Of a stretch of 64,000 nt of DNA, positions 32,443-45,295 are shown in pieces (positions within the stretch are counted from its first letter, which is position 1; every line of letters begins with the position of its first letter). Location: assembly GCF_051014685.1 (NCBI RefSeq), contig NC_135056.1:8140001-8204000 (forward strand). The letters are read 5' to 3'. The notes under the pieces were generated by a model. It did not search any database. It saw nothing but the letters and a program-made list of their open reading frames with translations, and was not told where the DNA came from. The DNA is from Ptiloglossa arizonensis (Eukaryota > Arthropoda > Insecta > Hymenoptera > Colletidae). A program made the translations under genes and the position numbers.

Positions 32443-34741
32443 TCATCGATCTTCGACAAGTTAAAACAGCAATATTGAAAGAAATGGAGCAAGGTCGATC
32501 AATCGGCGAAAAAATTTTCTTTCGTGTAAAGTTGATTACAAATGTACGGCTTAGGAATGTTACGAAGGAATAGAGATTGATTTTAAACATTGTTCGCGAA
32601 GCGTATTTTATAAATCGTCGATCTATCGTTGAATTCTTTGAAGAATTGAACTGACTGGTACAGAGTTTTCAAATTTCATTTGAAATTTAAAGCACGTGAT
32701 GTTATATAGGCGTTTTCCTCGTTTTCTAAACGAGTTGAAACCAATAACGAGTAATTTTAAAAGGTTTCCTTGGCGAACCAAACTTGACATAATAATGAAC
32801 CAAGTTCGGATACCTGAAAATTGGAAATAGAAGTTAGCCTTACATCGAGGGAAAGTGGAAACACCAGACAGACCGTGAAGGGAAAATACACATCCGCACC
32901 CAAGTTTCCTTATCAATATGCTCAATCGAATATGTAAAATAGAGGAAAGCTATTTGTTCCGTACAGTGCCATAAATTGTAGCAAATACAGACGGCATATA
33001 AATGCACGCCATACGCGCGCAGTAGGATCAAATAGTCTAGAGGAAACCGAATATGAGTTATCGTGGATTGCAATGCGAATGTATGCATAAATGCACGGGT
33101 AATACCGGCATCTATGGAAAACGGGAAACGTTCGATGCAGTTCGTTCCTAATTCGCCCTTCTAATGAAAAAAAAAAAAAATAAAAATAAATAAAAAGACT
33201 AAACAGGGAGAGGCAAACATAAATCTATTACGGAGAACGAAGGACAAATGTGCTTAGGAAAGTCAGAAACTACAAATTATTTAGGGCATAAAGTGCTCAG
33301 AATTGTTGCATTCAGTGGAAGTAAAACAGATCGATTAAATTTGTAATAACTTGTTCATCGAACGAGAATCGACACTGTAGACACGGAGAAATAAATAATT
33401 TTACTTATAGTTAATGGTACCATACGGTTTGAAATTGTTTCTGTTCCTTCTAATCTGTTCCACACTTTCAAATTGTCTGAAAAAATGAAAAGTCCTATTA
33501 TTCATCCTCCTACGATGCTTGAAGGAGTGGTATTCACGGGTAATAAAAATGTGAAAATGCATAAATGTATATTTCATAATGTTTTAAGGAATGGAACAGT
33601 ACGGTGTTCACTGTTTCATTAATTATACAAAAAAATTAGGCCTTCATTAGCGAGGTAGTTTAAAAATTATCCATGTCGTTGCTTTAAAGTATCGCATCAG
33701 ATTGAACAAAGCTATTAAATCTACCGTTTATCGACAATATCTTGCATTCGTTACGCGGTTAACAATCCTATAATAAGATAATGTAGCATTAACGTGAGTA
33801 TAGTTATATGTTTAGTTAGATAAGGTGTACACATTTCACCTACTTCTTTAATAGGAGTGAAATTAACTTTACCCTACGAGATAAGGATCGAAGCGGTTTA
33901 AAAATCGCGTGAAAAATTTATAATTTATTAAAGAGTCTGTCCAAATAGTTTCGAGCATTAAAAATTGTGCGATGTATGATGCTTGTTTAAAGAAAACTAT
34001 TTTATATTCTTTATGTTTCGCCAAGATACAAAGATTTGTTGAGCAAAGTAATTGATTTTGGATAACAAAATGCACAAAAGTGCTCGAAAATTCTTTTAAA
34101 CAAAATCGATTGAACGGAATAATACCAAAATTAGCAGAACATTTGGAATTCATGAGACGAGTACGAACATTAGGACCAGTGATTACTGGAAGTAAACAAT
34201 CAAAGAATACACAATGTACATATAAGAACTAACGAGCGTCGTACGCTTTCGCTTTTCGAATTGAACACTTTCTTGCTCAACAATCGTGTGAAATTTCATA
34301 TATCCTACATATCGGCTATAAGAACACGGCGATAAATCGTATTATTCCATACAATTCCATTAAAAAGAAGAAAAGCGCACCGGTGGCCGTGGAACGAAAA
34401 ACGAATTCTAGAAAGTTAACTCGAATCACAATACTTGTATCCTCGAAAGAAATTTTCGTTCCGAAAGATTTGTTTCTACCGTTAACAACAATACGGATAT
34501 TTCACACGTACCGTATAGACGAAACATCCCGTGTACGTCTGGAGTACGAATGTTCGATGGTTCGCGGACTTCGTGCTCCATGGGTTAATCGAATCATTAA
34601 ATCGCGAATGAACGCGTTTTCCCGGCGCCGTCGATCGTCCCTCGTCTCCCAATTATCAAACGCTCTCGATCGAGCCCGCCCCCTCGAAAATTCGCCGAGC
34701 GCCCGATACACGGGATCGGCTGAACGCGCAGGCCCAGCCAC
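32443..34741. other. No gene seen
   Basis: AT-rich DNA up to about 34200, then increasing GC content towards the putative promoter. An A-rich tract lies at 33167-33197. Frames at 33869-34153 (minus) and 34383-34910 (plus) have no recognised motif; the latter ends in Arg-Ala repeats from the CG-rich tract and is not a gene. Confidence 0.45.
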
Positions 34742-34748
34742 TATAAAT
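34742..34748 (+). promoter_or_regulatory. TATA-like box of a candidate promoter
   Basis: TATAAAT occurs in an otherwise GC-rich setting (CCACTATAAATGGAAAAGC), about 0.6 kb upstream of a consensus splice donor at 35358 on the same strand. A transcription start would be expected around 34770-34780. The assignment is inference; no initiator element is unmistakable. Confidence 0.3.
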
Positions 34749-34774
34749 GGAAAAGCTCACGCGAATCGCAGGGT

Positions 34775-35357
34775 TACCGTGCGAATTTACGGAAAACGGG
34801 GGAAAACGTTCGATGCTCTCGCACGGTCGCGGCTCCGAACGAAACGGCGAAACGAAGTCTTATTTCGAAGGGGAAGCGCGCGCGCTCGCGCTCGCGCTCG
34901 CGCGCGTTAGTCCCGGCGCGAGCGAGACGGCGCAACCGTGAATAGTGGGGGAAGGAGAGGGAAGAGCCGGGAGTGGGAGAGAGACGGAGCGAGACCGCAA
35001 CATGACGAACGCCCGGCAGCAGCGAGGTGCGGGCAGTCTGCGCACGGACATCGATCGAAGCTCACGTTCCATTCCACTCCCCGAAATTCCCGGTGTTTTC
35101 CTTTCGATTCGTTGACACTTCGCGGACGAGATCGGAACGGGAACGGCCGCGGCGCGATTTGTTGTACGCGACGGTCCCCTCGTGTGAGTCGTGTCTCGGT
35201 GTGGTGACACTTGTGCCTTTCGAAGAAAAAGACTGAAAAAACCATCGTCCCGTGACTGATCGTCCACCGACTCGTTCTGGACCCGACTAATCGTCGTCCG
35301 TTTACACTTCGATCGTCGAGGACTATGCGCTGTTAACCTCTCTGCGTCCCGGCACCG
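34775..35357 (+). other. Candidate non-coding first exon (5' UTR)
   Basis: A strongly CpG-rich, repeat-free leader follows a TATA-like box and ends at GGCACCG|GTGAGTAG, a near-perfect 5' splice site (GT at 35358-35359). The leader contains several short upstream ATGs in different phases and no long conserved frame, as expected for an untranslated first exon. The coding exons would lie beyond the window or far downstream on the plus strand. It could instead be an unspliced GC island. The gene cannot be named from this. Confidence 0.35.
34876..34907. repeat. Alternating CG tract, Z-DNA-prone
   Basis: GCGCGCGCGCTCGCGCTCGC and onward: near-perfect purine-pyrimidine alternation over about 30 bases, made of CGCGCT-type units, between the TATA-like box and the donor site. 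Such tracts favour left-handed Z-DNA; that is a property of the sequence, not evidence of function. Confidence 0.85.
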
Positions 35358-36500
35358 GTGAGTAGTAACTTTGTTTGATTTGGAAATTTGTTGGACAGTG
35401 ACGCCCGGGCGAAACGTGGGTCGATTACCAACGCAACGTTCCCCGTCTCGTTTCTCACTTCGTTTGCGCGATTTCTGCTTCGGTACCTCGATTCACTTCC
35501 AATTCTTTCGTTATCGTTAGGCGGCACGTTTCGCGATGTTTTCTCCGATTACCGCCCGGTGAACGGGGACTTTTCATGTCGGACAACGTTGCAGGTCACC
35601 CCGAGGCACGTCGAAACGGTCAATTTTTCTTAATCGCGTTGTTATCCTTATCGAATGCCGTTTCGTTCGGCGTGTCAATCGTTCGTAGAAACGATGCTTC
35701 GTTAGTCGAAAATGCACGGAGCTTGCGAAGCTCGTTGAATATTATTGCGAGCGTCGTTGGGCTGGACCGGAATGAATTCCGGTAATTAGCTCGATTTCGC
35801 GCGAAACGTGGGTCGACTGCGAGCGTAACTACTCGAATGATTTTCTACTTTGAGACGTTACGTCGACTCGGCGCCGGTTAAGGCTCGTTTATACAACGTC
35901 GGTCTCTGTTTACCGTTCGGGCATCCCTTCGGTCTCGTCGGTCCGCAATGCGTCGCGACGACCACGACAACGGTTCGTCGAAGCGAGAAACGCGCCGCGA
36001 AGGGCCAACCTTCGGGCATAACCTCCAAAGCGATTACGAAATCTGCCCACGAGCCATGCTTTCAGCGTTGGGACAGTGTTTACGAGCCGCGATACGCGAC
36101 GGACAATAAGTGCGCGACAATAAAACGAGCGCGGAACCGCTATTGTCGCGCACGGCCGCGGATAAACGTGTCTGCGTGTATTTGCCGTGTACGCGGGCCA
36201 CGATCGAAGGGCCAACCAGACCAGAGAGCCTGAAAATCAAAGGCGCTCCGTTAATGGAACGAATGGCTCGTGAGAAGTGGGAAGATCGAGAATGCTCGCA
36301 AACCTCCTCGCGATTTTCATTTACAGGGATTTTGATTCTAGAGGATGGGAACGATTTTAAATGCGAACGACGCTTGTCTTTTGACCAATTACTGGTGTTC
36401 CATTTAATTGAGTTTACCGGGTTGAAAGAAGATTGTAGAATTTAATAAAATAGATAAGCTCGGTCAACGTAGGTCTAGAAATCGACTTTGGGAATGAAAC
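35358..36500. other. GC-rich DNA after the candidate donor
   Basis: If the donor at 35358 is used, this is the start of a large first intron. A phrase GCGAAACGTGGGTCGA recurs at about 35409 and 35800. 35850-36240 is CpG-dense, with frames open on both strands but no recognised protein. Possibly promoter-proximal regulatory sequence. Confidence 0.3.
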
Positions 36501-36992
36501 AGAATATAGAAAAAAAAAAAGTTTTGTTTCGTACTTCAATTCTTTTACATTTTAAGAAGAATTGAAATTTTTCTAGTATAGAATTGATATTGTGTCGACA
36601 GAGTCGTATAAATATTACAGGTCAACAGGTACGCCATGACGTATCATCGTTCGTAAACAATTGCGAAATTGATGTACAATGATGTCAATTTTATATTTCT
36701 CGTTTAATATTTTATACAATTATATTACAAATTGCAATACCCTTTACCGAGTATTCTTTACTGTCTAAACGAATGAATTTTTATAATTTATGTACGATTG
36801 GTTCTCATAAATAAAACGATGTACATTTTGAAGTCAAAGACTTCTTTTTTGAACTATATATATTATTTCAAAAAGATTCTAATAATTCTAGCGATTCTGA
36901 TTGACAAATATTTGAAAGAATAGTTCTTCTAGTGACTTGGAGAGAATAGTTTATAAATTTAAATTCAGACATTGGTAGGAATTTCGGTAGTT
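36501..36992. other. No gene seen
   Basis: AT-rich DNA, nothing recognisable. Confidence 0.45.
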
Positions 36993-37350
36993 ATTTTTGA
37001 TTCCAAAGAGTATCGAGTATCTACGTTTTAGAAACATTTGGGCAGTTTCAATTTACAGGAATTTGGATTCTTGGAAACGATAGGGTCGAGTTCGCTTCCG
37101 GGTAGTTTTGGAATTCGCGCAATTATTTGTGTTTCTATCGAAAAAAGAGTATTCACGCTGCAGGAATATCCTGGTAGATCTGATTTACAAGGACGTGGAT
37201 TCCTGACGAACGGAGTCGGATACAGACACAGCTTCTTCTAGGAATCTGTCTGGTTATTTATGTACGAAAGAATATTCACGAGTTGCGTTCCAAATACACC
37301 CCTCGGTTCTGATTTGGAAAGACTTGGATTCGACTTTATTCGAAAATAGA
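36993..37350. repeat. Degenerate tandem repeat, about 121-bp unit
   Basis: Three eroded units share AAAGAGTATTCACGCTGCAG-like text followed by GATTTACAAGGACGTGGATT-like text (variants TCAATTTACAGGAATTTGGA; GATTTGGAAAGACTTGGATT). A fourth weak echo lies at 36308-36345. Confidence 0.5.
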
Positions 37351-39908
37351 GTTTGGAAATAGTTTGGAGCAATTTAATTCCAAGAAAACAAGTTTTGCTC
37401 CGAAGTTACGATTGATTTTGTTCTTCTCTTGTTAACATTTTTGATGTGCTAGAAATAAGCAGGAAAATCGGTTAAAGTTCTTCTATGATTTGGACAGAAT
37501 TCAGTGATTTAACTGTCGCGTTGTGTCAGTATTATATTTCAAAGTAGTAAAATCTCGTTTAATTTGTACCCTTATTTGCTAATTGAAATTCAATATTTTC
37601 TAAAACGAGTATTCGATACACTCGATGGTTCTGGTGATCTAATAATCGGAGGTCCCGCCATATTTCGTTTCACTCTCTTCTAATTGAATATGCTTTTGCT
37701 ATTTCCGGAAGAAAGGTCAGTGCTCCAACGATTTTCGACGCCACGCTTTAAACTCGCCCGAGAGTTTATCGATTCTTCCTTTATTTTAATTCTCGCTTAT
37801 ATTTACGCAGTATACTTATTTCTTGAATATTGTCAATCTTTTTCACTTATAATACACTGACCAAAATATTGACATCATCGTGAAACCAAACGAATATAAA
37901 TTGGTGAATCACTCGGTTTTGTAAAAGCTCCAATGTACATATTCGGTTGCAGATGAATGCTTATTGCAATTTTCAATGACAATAGATTAATTCAAAATAT
38001 CGGTTACCAATCAAAATATGATTTTTAATACCATTAATACTACGAACAACCATCACTAATCCAATTAAAATTCTCCTACGAAACGTAGTATAAATCTACG
38101 ATTTTGTACTAAAACAATCACCAAAATATCTATCGTATTCTATTCAGCTTCACTTTTTAGTTATCGAATTGTGAAAATTCATTCAGTACGCGACAACTGA
38201 ACGCAATACGTATCGGTTGTACACTTCAGAAACTGTATAATACAATAATTTCTTTAAATTCTGTAACATACAATAGTAGTTAGCTCCCCTGGTTTATTCG
38301 AGCGGTTTAAATTTGGTTCGGTCTCTTGAGTTACGATTATTATCGTTTTGAGAAGCGCAGGAGACATTGGGCTGACTCGTCGTTAAGAATATTTTCTTAA
38401 TGGAAATTCCATATATATATATATTCAACGAGTAGCTGAATCGAACTAATTGGACCATTCGTTTAATCCACGACCCTAAATAGAATATAAACAACCGTGA
38501 AAGCAGTCGATTCACTTTTCCTTATCTTGACAGTTGCTCCACTTTAAACTCCCGAAGCACGTTTGAAAACGACAGTCTCCTCGTATTTCCATATTCGTCG
38601 TCCTTTCTCCCGTCCAATTAAACTACAAAAGCAGTCGTTCCTTAAGAAGAAATTACCGGCCTTCCGTCGAGCGAATTCCATCCTCGAATTAACAGCTTCA
38701 TTTTTCGATCAATCCTTCGCGATCCAGAATCAATATACATTCTCGATAAACCGCTTCGGGATTCTTCTTCGAAACGAAATAAAATGAAACGGAACGTAAA
38801 TACGAAGTTCTCTGCAATAGTGGCAACAGTGTTTAAACCCGAGAGAGATCAATTTACCCGTACTGTTATATTACAATAAAAGTCGGGCCTTGAGCCGAAA
38901 TTACCTACCACCTATCAGGCGAATTCTTTCATCGAACGAACAACTTCATTCTTCCAATCGAACCATTCCGATCGAGACTCGTGAAATTCCCGACGATGTA
39001 CTGTTACAATCAGCGTGTTTAATACACCTCGAAGATGCCGCTTCGTTAAGATAGCGACAATTTATAAAAACGAAACGTACGGTTTCAGTTCGTTCGGAAT
39101 TGAAACTTTGCTCCGAAAGAATTACGATTGCCAATCGGTGCGCGTGTAATCGTGAACGTTCAAGGACGTTTCGCCAATTAATGCAATACGTACCGAATAG
39201 GCTGTTCATAACGTTGATGCTTGATGGATATCCTCGAGCTTGGCTACAAGGATTCACTCGATTCCAGAAACCTTGCGCACTTCTACGGACGTATTACAGT
39301 AATTGGCGAAATAACTTCGTGCCTAACTAATGCAGCTTGTCATTTGTATCCTTTCAATTACAATTCCACGTGTAGCAACACACGAACCTTGTTGAGAAAA
39401 GCACAGAAGCGCCTTTCAAATATTTCGAATGCACTTGCAGAAGTAACACGTTCACGACAGAGACTCGAAATATTTCTTGGATGGTGTTTTGCGGTAGCGA
39501 TTCAAGCTGTGTAATGAAGTTCACAGTTATTCGACTCACGGTAAATAAACTGTATCTCTCAGGTTCTAATTTTGTCACGTTATAGCTTTAGCGCGGAGCA
39601 ATCATTTAGTAGGCGACGCTATCGAAAATACAGAGATTTTGTTATCCGGGAAAGTAAAACTTTAGATTGAGATTTGTTTAACGGATGTTAACAATCTATG
39701 CAAATTGTACAACAATGAGTTCATTTTATGCAATACCTTCATTCTGAGAGTACGACGGAATAATTGTTTTCGGTCTAGTGCGTTCGATTCACTGCGTTCT
39801 TCAAATCATCTGTCTTGTTGTTACATCGAGTAACAGGATTTTCAATTGTCATTTTTCAAAATTAATTTTTTCCAAAGTATATTACATTAAATATTACACA
39901 ATAAGCTA
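37351..39908. other. No gene seen
   Basis: Mostly AT-rich DNA with a short AT dinucleotide run near 38412-38424. No coding exon, tRNA-like structure or repeat family was recognised. Frames near 38946-39578 overlap on both strands and are unconserved. Confidence 0.45.
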
Positions 39909-40040
39909 TTGGGTTGTTCGGAAAGTCATTTCATTTTTTTTGGTAAAAATGAAACACGATTTTTTTAGAGTGTATAAACATTTTATAAATTTTATATATT
40001 CCCCATTTTGGAAAACGAAACGACTTTCCGAACAACCCGA
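39909..40040 (+). mobile_element. mariner-type MITE, intact ends and TA target site
   Basis: A 132-bp element flanked by TA (39907-39908 and 40041-40042). The left end reads TTGGGTTGTTCGGAAAGTCA and the right end, reverse-complemented, TCGGGTTGTTCGGAAAGTCG; the inverted repeats extend about 30 bp, to TTTC(A/G)TTTT. The TA duplication and the GGTTGTTCGGAAAGTC terminus are characteristic of mariner elements. The AT-rich interior encodes nothing, so this is an internally deleted non-autonomous copy. Near-identity of the two ends suggests relatively recent insertion compared with other relics here. Confidence 0.9.
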
Positions 40041-40310
40041 TAATAACCGAAGAAATTTCAGAGAGAGGATAAAAAGTTACAAACATTATTTCTTACGCGC
40101 AAAATACTCAAGTATTCTACTAAAAAAATATTGAATCGACAAACAAGCAATAACGGTCGATATCACTTATAAACTTCGCTTCGAATAAATCAATTTCCGT
40201 ATTCAACTCCAATATCAATTTTTCTCGTCTCTGTCTCTCCAACGACAACGAAGCAAAGAATTCTATTTAATTGTTGTCTCGTTACAATTAAAAATTGTTA
40301 AATTGTTTAA
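40041..40310. other. No gene seen
   Basis: AT-rich DNA to the right of the mariner-type MITE, nothing recognisable. Confidence 0.45.
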
Positions 40311-41150
40311 TTCCAACGCTCCGTTAAAATGTTGCGTCGATCGATGGAACACCGTGTAGAAATTTTTACGCGCGAAATTCGTATACGGTTCCCAGGGAAT
40401 GAATCCGCGCACCGAATCGGATTAAGTTCGAAGTTCGGGAGTCGCTCGGTCCCCCGGCAGAAGCGAGTAAAAATTCAGTATAAAAATGGAAAAAGAACGG
40501 CGAAACGGGGATGTTGAACGCAAACTCCGAGTGAGTAAACACGTGACGGAGGCTGGTGTTTGGAGTACGGGCGCGATTCGGAGCGATTTCTGCACGGTGC
40601 TCGAGTTGGTTCGACAAAGTGTTCGTTGTTCCTTGTTACCGCGATTCCCGGTATTGAAATTGCCGTGACGTCGTCAGGGAACACGCGCAATGTTTTAGTA
40701 CCTTCGCCGGTTGCGCGTCCGGCTGAATATATTCAGCGCAATAATTCACACGGCGTTGCGCCGGCGCGCGTATTCTTTCGTTAAATTTAAAAATATTTCC
40801 GTCGTTGCCCCGTGAATTGCCGCATTCCCGTATCTCGCCGGCGCTGGGGCTGGCTCGTCGTCGCCTTTTATTGCTGTTTCCTCTTCCCCGGGGGAACTCT
40901 AAAATCACACGGAACACGACGAAACTTTTATGGAGCGGCGATTAAGGCGCTGCGATATCATTCCGGTGATTTACATGTCGCGGTCGTCGGCTGCGTTTGT
41001 AGCGATTTAACCGAGATCGAAATCTCGTTAGGCCTGGTGTATCGCGGTGCAGAAGAGATATTGGTCGGTTGTGCTCGGTGTGTCTCGTTGCGTAATCGAA
41101 CCGGTGGAAATAGATACGCGCAGGAAGCCGATCCAATATGTTAACCGTGG
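40311..41150. other. GC-rich island, possible regulatory DNA
   Basis: CpG-dense, repeat-free sequence with frames open in several phases on both strands (for example 40812-41144 plus and 40636-40917 minus). Words such as CCGGCTGAATATATTCAGCG form a short palindrome near 40720-40740. No protein family is recognised. A conserved non-coding role is a guess. Confidence 0.3.
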
Positions 41151-44100
41151 AGGTGCAACTAACGGTCGTTAATTCGATATCGACAAGTTATGGATAATTA
41201 TAAACGCATGGGGAGTATCCTCGAGATATCGATAATAAAAATAAGAAGAAGCGAAACCAATCGTACTATATATATATGTAAATGGCTAGTACCGAGTAGA
41301 TGTATCGGAGCTTCAATGAGCATTTTAATTTATAATAGAATTCTAAAAGTAGGTGATTCTTTTTCGTATTTTGTTTCTCCTTAAATAACGTTCGTAATAG
41401 AACACAGGTGTTGTATACGTTTATTTGTACGTATTTTTTTCTTTCATTAAGAATTAATGATTTATCAACCAAACCAAAGGGATTCGATGAAATAAGAGCA
41501 CGCGCTTTTGATGTTTTTGCTTTATTAAATTTTATCGATTCGTGTTCAGTATACGTTCAATTGTTACTTCACGATTACATTTATTATAAATCTTTAGAAA
41601 GTGATCTTTCTATATTCGTTTTGTTGCGATATGTCATTTAACAGAAAGCAAGAAGAATGTTACTAGAGAAGATAATACTTCGTTACAGTATAATAATTGT
41701 AACGTTGTTCCGTGAATTACAGAGATGATCCAAAGATGATCCAACAGTATCGGAATATCTCGGCTACCTGTCTTGTAGCTAAAGTCGGTAGATAAAATAT
41801 TTTAAACGTTACTTATGAGACTTCATAAGACAAAAGCACATATTTTGTTTCCAAATATTAGAATAAAGGATGTTGTCAACAGCTGTTCAAATCAAAGTAT
41901 ATGATTCGTACTCTGGTAGAGGAATCAGAGATTCTAAGAAAAAGCGCACAATTTATGGTATACGCATATTTTGTTGCGAAATTAGCTGGCTGCTTCGTGC
42001 TTACCTAAATTTATGTTTGTTATCATTTACGATGTATGAATGTTACAGATTACGGAGACGTGATAACTGACAATCTCGTAAATTTCTGTTTACTTATTTT
42101 CTGGTTTCGTGCGTTTCTAATTTTGTTCTTTTATCTACATTATATAAACAATAGACTTTCCATTTTTGTTGCTATTTTTTCAATGTGATCATTGCTGTCG
42201 GAAAGAAAGATAAAGTGTCGCTACATATTTGCGCAACATTTATAAATTGTAAGTTGTTTTGGATCGATAAATGAAATATTCATGAATTTGAAATTTTTTC
42301 ACGTTTGGAACTTCGACAAAGGTGGTAGATATTTTATTCAAATTGAATAAAAAACAGTTTTACATCGATAAGTCAAATTTCTTCGATGAAATAATAATTT
42401 ACTACCCTTTCGATTAATAAGAAAATAAATTTCGAAAAGTACTTACAGTGTTCGTTTCAAACAACTACTTTTTAATTTAATTTTCAAAATGTAACGTTGA
42501 TTAAGAATATTTCTCTCTTCTTATTTAGTATTCTTTAATTACAAGTACGTTCATTTCCCATCCAGGATAAATTGTGTCTATTTAAAATCTATTCGTGTCT
42601 CTCTGGAAATAATGATATTAATTCTCTATTGAAACAGAATACACATAGTATTAAAATACAATTTTAAATACTCGATTGTCTCTCAAAGCTACCACAACAC
42701 CTGAAGTAACAAACACGTATTCAGACAAGTTTGTTCGTAATCTTTAGAAAAGATTTATAGCGCGGAATCTTTACGAAGAAATAAGATTTTTACTCCGCGT
42801 TGAACAAGAGATTAACGAGCAAAAATTGCGTGTATTTTATGTAAGTGGAAAAATAATTTTTGGAATAGTCGAGCTGAAGCAAGTCGAAAAATGACGTGGA
42901 AATTAAAATGGAAACGCGAAAATAGGTCACGTGGAAACATCGATTAGAGAGTAACATCACTGAAAACGAAATGGAAGAAAAATGTAAAGCACGTTGCCCG
43001 TTGAAAATTGAACGTTGCCCGGATGAAAGTAGAAACCATGCACACCTAATTATGGGTTGTAACATCGAGAGCAATGAAACGGAATGAAAGTCTGAGGTGT
43101 TCTGCGTTATCGGTTCACGGTGTTACTTTATTTGTCAATGCCGATGGCACAAACTTTACTAGAAATTTAATTGAACGTTCATACGATATAGGCAACGAAA
43201 CCGTGTCTCGTGCTGGCATACTTTCCTTCCACTTTGCTAAACATAGATTTTCACTCGTACGAATTTCGACAAACAGCCTTTTCCACGTGTATTCGCGCGC
43301 GCTAAAAATACGGAAGCCGATGTTTTACCATTGACCGCTTCGACGGAAGTGCTCATAAGTAGACTTTCCAGGGAAAAGACTCTTGAAATTTATTTATGAA
43401 ATCCTCCCCGCGAGCGAGATTTACTCACCAGATATTCCTCTGCATTGTGGCAAACGAACATTACTACACCAACCGATAGAATTAATTTGAATCAATTGAG
43501 TCCTTTCTATTTTGAATTTTAAGCGCGTTTCGTATTTATTTGTGAATTAGTTTCAGGCAATCTGTAAATAAGGAATGTAAAATATATCGGGACAAGATCA
43601 CTGTATAATTTCATATATAAGTAGTATATATTGTAAATCGTAAAATTATCGATTTTAAAATATTATCTACGCGATAAATAGTTCCGGATCAATTTGGAAA
43701 ATTACCGAACAGGGAGAGAGGTTTGACATATTTTTTTTAATATCTGCAATTCATCCAAAAGTGGGTGAAAATATTTTCGACGTATGTTTCCATTTTTTAG
43801 ACAGTGTCTGAATAGAGGAGACGTACAATACATTTTTGTAGACAAAAAAGGGTTTGCGAACTAGAAAATAAAATCTCTGTGTTGCATTTAAAATTGGAAG
43901 ATGATTAAAAATTACATATAATCCATAGAAACGGAAGAGGCGAAGCAAAGCATAGAATTAAGGGAAGAAGATTAGAATCTGGTTACCATAGCGATATCTC
44001 TAGACGAGAATCAGGTTTTCATATTGGCAATTATCTCGAATGATGCCACTTAATGGATAACTATAAAATATGATTTGTACGATAAAATCAGCAAAGAACC

Positions 44101-44635
44101 ATTCTCCTCTGCGTTTATAATACAACGTACTGAAGCAAAATCAATGTATAAGATAGGTAAAACAATTCTTATATAAAAATTTATTTTTATAACACTCATT
44201 TTTACGTCTAGACTAAAAATGATTGAAATTACCCTGTATCTAAAAAGATAAGTTTACAAATTCAAATTCGATCGATAAAACCTTAAACGTATCAATGTAT
44301 TTATTTGCAATATCTCACGAAGAGCCACATCTATCAACTATAAAATATTTCTCCTCTACTTGGAGCAACTTTTCCAAGAACATTCTCGATACCTTTCAAT
44401 ATTCCCTCGTGTTCGAATAAAACGGTCACCCCGTAGATAACCAGTAATTTTCAAACGAATTTAAACACCTATCGAAGAGTAAGTTTCAATATTATTCCTT
44501 TTTCGAAAACCTACGATAAAACGAATAAGAAGTTCTCTCACACAAACCTTTTAGAACCCACTAGTTTCGTAATCGTACAAAATATCTTTCGTTTCCGTTA
44601 AACATTTGTTGTACGTCGATACGTATCGAGCACGT
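41151..44635. other. No gene seen; one possible minus-strand donor
   Basis: AT-rich DNA. On the minus strand CTG|GTGAGTAAAT gives a good 5' splice site (exon end at 43429), preceded by a short ATG frame MFVCHNAEEYL from 43461. The motif is too short to identify a gene. No other feature was recognised. Confidence 0.35.
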
Positions 44636-45115
44636 CGCAATGGTAGTTTTTCACGGTACGGTGGTAAAAGTATCCATTGAAATTGGCGTCGAAGCAAGAA
44701 CTGCTGGTTGATTTCCATCTCGATTCAGACCTCCAGCGCCGACGGTGAACGTACGCGTCGCGAGTATAATTAATCCATCAGTTAACAGCGGTTCGTTAGC
44801 AATTAGCAATGTTGCGCGGCTAAGAACTATTTCTCCCGGCGGGAGAAAGTAACGCCGGCTACGAAACACTGTGAAACACATGAATTTCTTTTGGTCGCGA
44901 CTTACAAGGAAATCGCTGGTGGGCATCTATCATGCGAGGCCTGGTCTTCATACGGTCCGATGGGTTTCTTACCAGTCCGCGACGGGGCACGGAAACCTGC
45001 TTAACATGCTCCTGCGTCTCTAAATATATTAGTCGCGTTATAGCTCGTCGATGAGCAATACCACACGTTTAATCCGCGGATGAGACGGCCGGCCCTTGCA
45101 CCGGACGTACGTATA
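44636..45115. other. Complex GC-mixed sequence, possible conserved element
   Basis: Repeat-free sequence of mixed composition with words like AATTAATCCATCAGTTAAC and TTAGCAATTAGCAATG (homeodomain-site-like ATTAG/TAATT cores). A minus-strand 91-codon frame (44651-44926) has no recognised motif. Might be a conserved non-coding element; only alignment could tell. Confidence 0.25.
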
Positions 45116-45272
45116 TGGAGACGATAAAATCTAACCGTATCTCTGTCGCTTCGATAAAATTAGATGTCGCGAGTGTGTCATCGATCAACGCGAGCTATCG
45201 CTGGAGAAACGGGCTTGCTACCAGGAGTACGCGAAATTGGTACTTGTCCCGAACGGATAGAAATAATTTGGC

Positions 45273-45291
45273 GTTCGTTCGTTCGTTCGTT
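45273..45291. repeat. (TTCG)n microsatellite
   Basis: Four to five perfect TTCG units. Confidence 0.9.
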
Positions 45292-45295
45292 AAGC

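Noticed and set aside
33167..33197. A-rich tract as the tail of a retroposed copy
   Set aside because: No target-site duplication and no recognisable retroelement or gene sequence upstream.
34245..34290. A FRIEHFL-like string resembling another transposase tail
   Set aside because: Only four or five residues match, with no neighbouring similarity or shared 3' DNA.
34383..34910. 175-codon plus-strand frame ending in Arg-Ala repeats
   Set aside because: The end is translation of an alternating CG tract and the rest has no conserved motif; it crosses the candidate promoter.
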